Of a stretch of DNA of 64,000 bases, positions 62,726-64,000 are shown piece after piece. A model generated the notes under the pieces. That model was not told the DNA's origin. It ran no database searches and was given only the letters and a program-made list of their open reading frames with translations. A program made the translations under genes and the position numbers. The stretch lies in assembly GCF_024170285.1 (NCBI RefSeq), contig NZ_JALJXV010000002.1:1-64000 (forward strand), given 5' to 3'. The DNA comes from Natronocella acetinitrilica. GTDB taxonomy: Bacteria > Pseudomonadota > Gammaproteobacteria > Nitrococcales > Aquisalimonadaceae. How positions within the stretch are numbered: the stretch's first letter is position 1; each line of letters begins with the position of its first letter.

Positions 62726-64000
62726 ATGCGTAAACTTGAGCAGATGCTCAGTCCACAGTCCATTGCTCTGGTCGGGGCCTCAAAGAACCTGAACAAGCTG
62801 AACGGCCGTCCCCTTAAGTTCCTGCTTGAGAAGGGCTACGCCGGCCGCATTTTTCCGATCAATCCGAACTATGAATCGATTGCCGATCTGCCGTGTTATC
62901 CGGCGGTGTCGGCCGTGCCCGAACCTGTGGACCTGGCCGTGGTCATGGTCCCGGCGCGCCTGGTTCCGGACACGATGCGGGATCTCGCCTCAGCCTCTGT
63001 GCCGGCTGCCGTGGTCTTCAGTTCCGGCTTTTCGGAGACCGGTGGAGAGGGTGCTGCACTTGAGGAGGAAGTCCGACAGATCGCACGAGAGGGCGGAATC
63101 GCGCTCTGCGGGCCGAACTGTCTCGGGCTGATCAACAGTTTCGAAGGTGTGATGGCCTCCTTCAGCCAGTTTGCCAACGGCGAGACGCCTCCTGGGCCGG
63201 TGGGTTTCGTGACGCAATCCGGAGCGTTCGGAACGGCAATTGCCGCGCTGGCCCGAAATCGCGAACTCGGTCTTGGCTACTTCGTGAATACCGGTAATGA
63301 GGCAGGTGTTCACTTCAGCGAGGTCATGGAAGATGTGCTCGCCGATGACCGAATTTCTGTTGGTGCGGGCTATCTGGAAGGCCTTGCCGATGGAAACTGG
63401 TTTGCTCGCACCGCGCAAAAGGCTCTCGAGCTGAACAAACCACTGGTCGTCACCAAGGTCGGCAGAACCAGTGCGGGTGCCAAGGCTGCGGCCTCACACA
63501 CCGGGGCGCTGGCGGGCGAGGATGCAATCTTCCAGGGTGTGTGTGACCAATTCGGGGTTATCCGAGCACCCGACGAGGAAGTCATGCTGGACGTGGTGGA
63601 TGCCTTCGCATCCGGGGCTCGTCCCTCCGACTCCCGTCTCGGCATCATCACGCAGTCCGGTGGAGCCGGGGTGCTGATGGCCGATGGCGCCGAGGAGCGA
63701 GGGTTGACGGTTGCCGCGCTGCAGCCCGATACCACCCGGCGCCTGAAGCAGATAGTTCCAGCATTTGGCGCGGTCGGCAACCCGGTGGACATCACCGCTC
63801 AGTTCATTGCCGAGCCCGAGATCTTCCGGGACAGCGTGATCGCCGTCATGGACGATCCGGCAGTGGACATCGGGATTGTCTGGTTCCAGCTGATGCACGA
63901 ATTCGTCGACCAGTTGATGGATGTGTTTCGCGCCATACGTGAGGGCGTCAGCAAGCCCGTACTGGTCTGCTGGGTAGCAGGCCCGGCTGATGGCATATCA
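62726..64000 (+). CDS. acetate--CoA ligase (ADP-forming) family protein, partial
   Basis: The first 425 residues are present and the gene runs off the right edge. The N-terminal CoA-binding domain starts near residue 8 (SIALVGASKN...RIFPINPNY) and is followed by two succinyl-CoA-ligase-like domains. GFVTQSGAFG and ITQSGGAGVLMAD are the phosphohistidine-loop-type repeats, and the likely catalytic His is in SHTGALAGED. AAGGAGGAG lies upstream of ATG 62726. The enzyme should make acyl-CoA with ADP formation, or the reverse. With the preceding biotinyl-type gene and the divergent thiolase it suggests a small acyl-CoA module. The substrate is unknown. Confidence 0.9.
   Translation, partial: MRKLEQMLSPQSIALVGASKNLNKLNGRPLKFLLEKGYAGRIFPINPNYESIADLPCYPAVSAVPEPVDLAVVMVPARLVPDTMRDLASASVPAAVVFSSGFSETGGEGAALEEEVRQIAREGGIALCGPNCLGLINSFEGVMASFSQFANGETPPGPVGFVTQSGAFGTAIAALARNRELGLGYFVNTGNEAGVHFSEVMEDVLADDRISVGAGYLEGLADGNWFARTAQKALELNKPLVVTKVGRTSAGAKAAASHTGALAGEDAIFQGVCDQFGVIRAPDEEVMLDVVDAFASGARPSDSRLGIITQSGGAGVLMADGAEERGLTVAALQPDTTRRLKQIVPAFGAVGNPVDITAQFIAEPEIFRDSVIAVMDDPAVDIGIVWFQLMHEFVDQLMDVFRAIREGVSKPVLVCWVAGPADGIS

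Overview
The window looks like a high-GC gammaproteobacterial chromosome. The paired DUF2868/DUF3482 genes, the formate dehydrogenase locus with DUF3305/DUF3306 genes, and the RND, GGDEF/EAL and hybrid-kinase genes all fit a free-living, metabolically versatile gammaproteobacterium, perhaps Ectothiorhodospiraceae- or halophile-like. The genus cannot be fixed by eye. No rRNA, tRNA, CRISPR array, prophage or replication origin was recognised. The left edge holds the end of an IS66-type insertion sequence, and the right edge cuts a CoA-ligase gene.

Layout. (1) 1-250: IS66 transposase tail and terminal repeat. (2) 428-9312: a visibly A+T-richer accessory block. One long minus-strand operon encodes a family-5 solute-binding protein, a three-subunit cobalt-type nitrile hydratase/thiocyanate hydrolase-like enzyme, a biuret/guanylurea hydrolase-like cysteine hydrolase, a complete Dpp/Opp-type ABC transporter and a ureohydrolase. 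The enzyme order suggests cyano compound -> carbamoyl compound -> guanidine compound -> urea, so cyanoguanidine or a related N-cyano/guanidino compound is a candidate substrate (inference). (3) 9880-14974: a GlxA/AraC-type regulator, a TRAP transporter and a proline-racemase-superfamily enzyme with an unusual Cys/Gly active-site pair. (4) 15527-19491: an OmpA-like protein and the DUF2868/DUF3482 membrane protein-GTPase pair. (5) 19681-24001: three tightly packed genes (SbnA-like synthase, FAD/NAD(P)-binding protein, Y4yA-like PLP enzyme) that look like a small amino-acid-derived biosynthetic pathway. (6) 24064-36037: peroxiredoxin, Na+/Ca2+ exchanger, RND efflux pair, GGDEF/EAL protein, hybrid histidine kinase and a ClpP-like periplasmic protein.

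(7) 36034-56367: a large molybdenum/formate region. It holds a Tat-exported formate dehydrogenase (alpha, beta, gamma) with its Tat-target peptide, TorD-like chaperone, ferredoxin-like protein, small lipoprotein and DUF3305/3306/6505 accessory genes. The molybdenum cofactor genes moaA, moeA and mobA follow, with an HTH-PBP regulator, a MoaD-rhodanese-E1 fusion, a JAMM protease, a BNR-repeat protein, YqeC, and a TPR protein with a degenerate NTPase domain. Together these can make the bis-MGD cofactor, mature the catalytic subunit and export it. (8) 56671-64000: a sigma54 response regulator, the Fe-S carrier ApbC/Mrp, an ankyrin-repeat protein, a Tat-signal Rieske-like protein with an altered ligand, a thiolase, a biotinyl-domain protein without the biotin lysine, and an ADP-forming acyl-CoA ligase cut by the window end.
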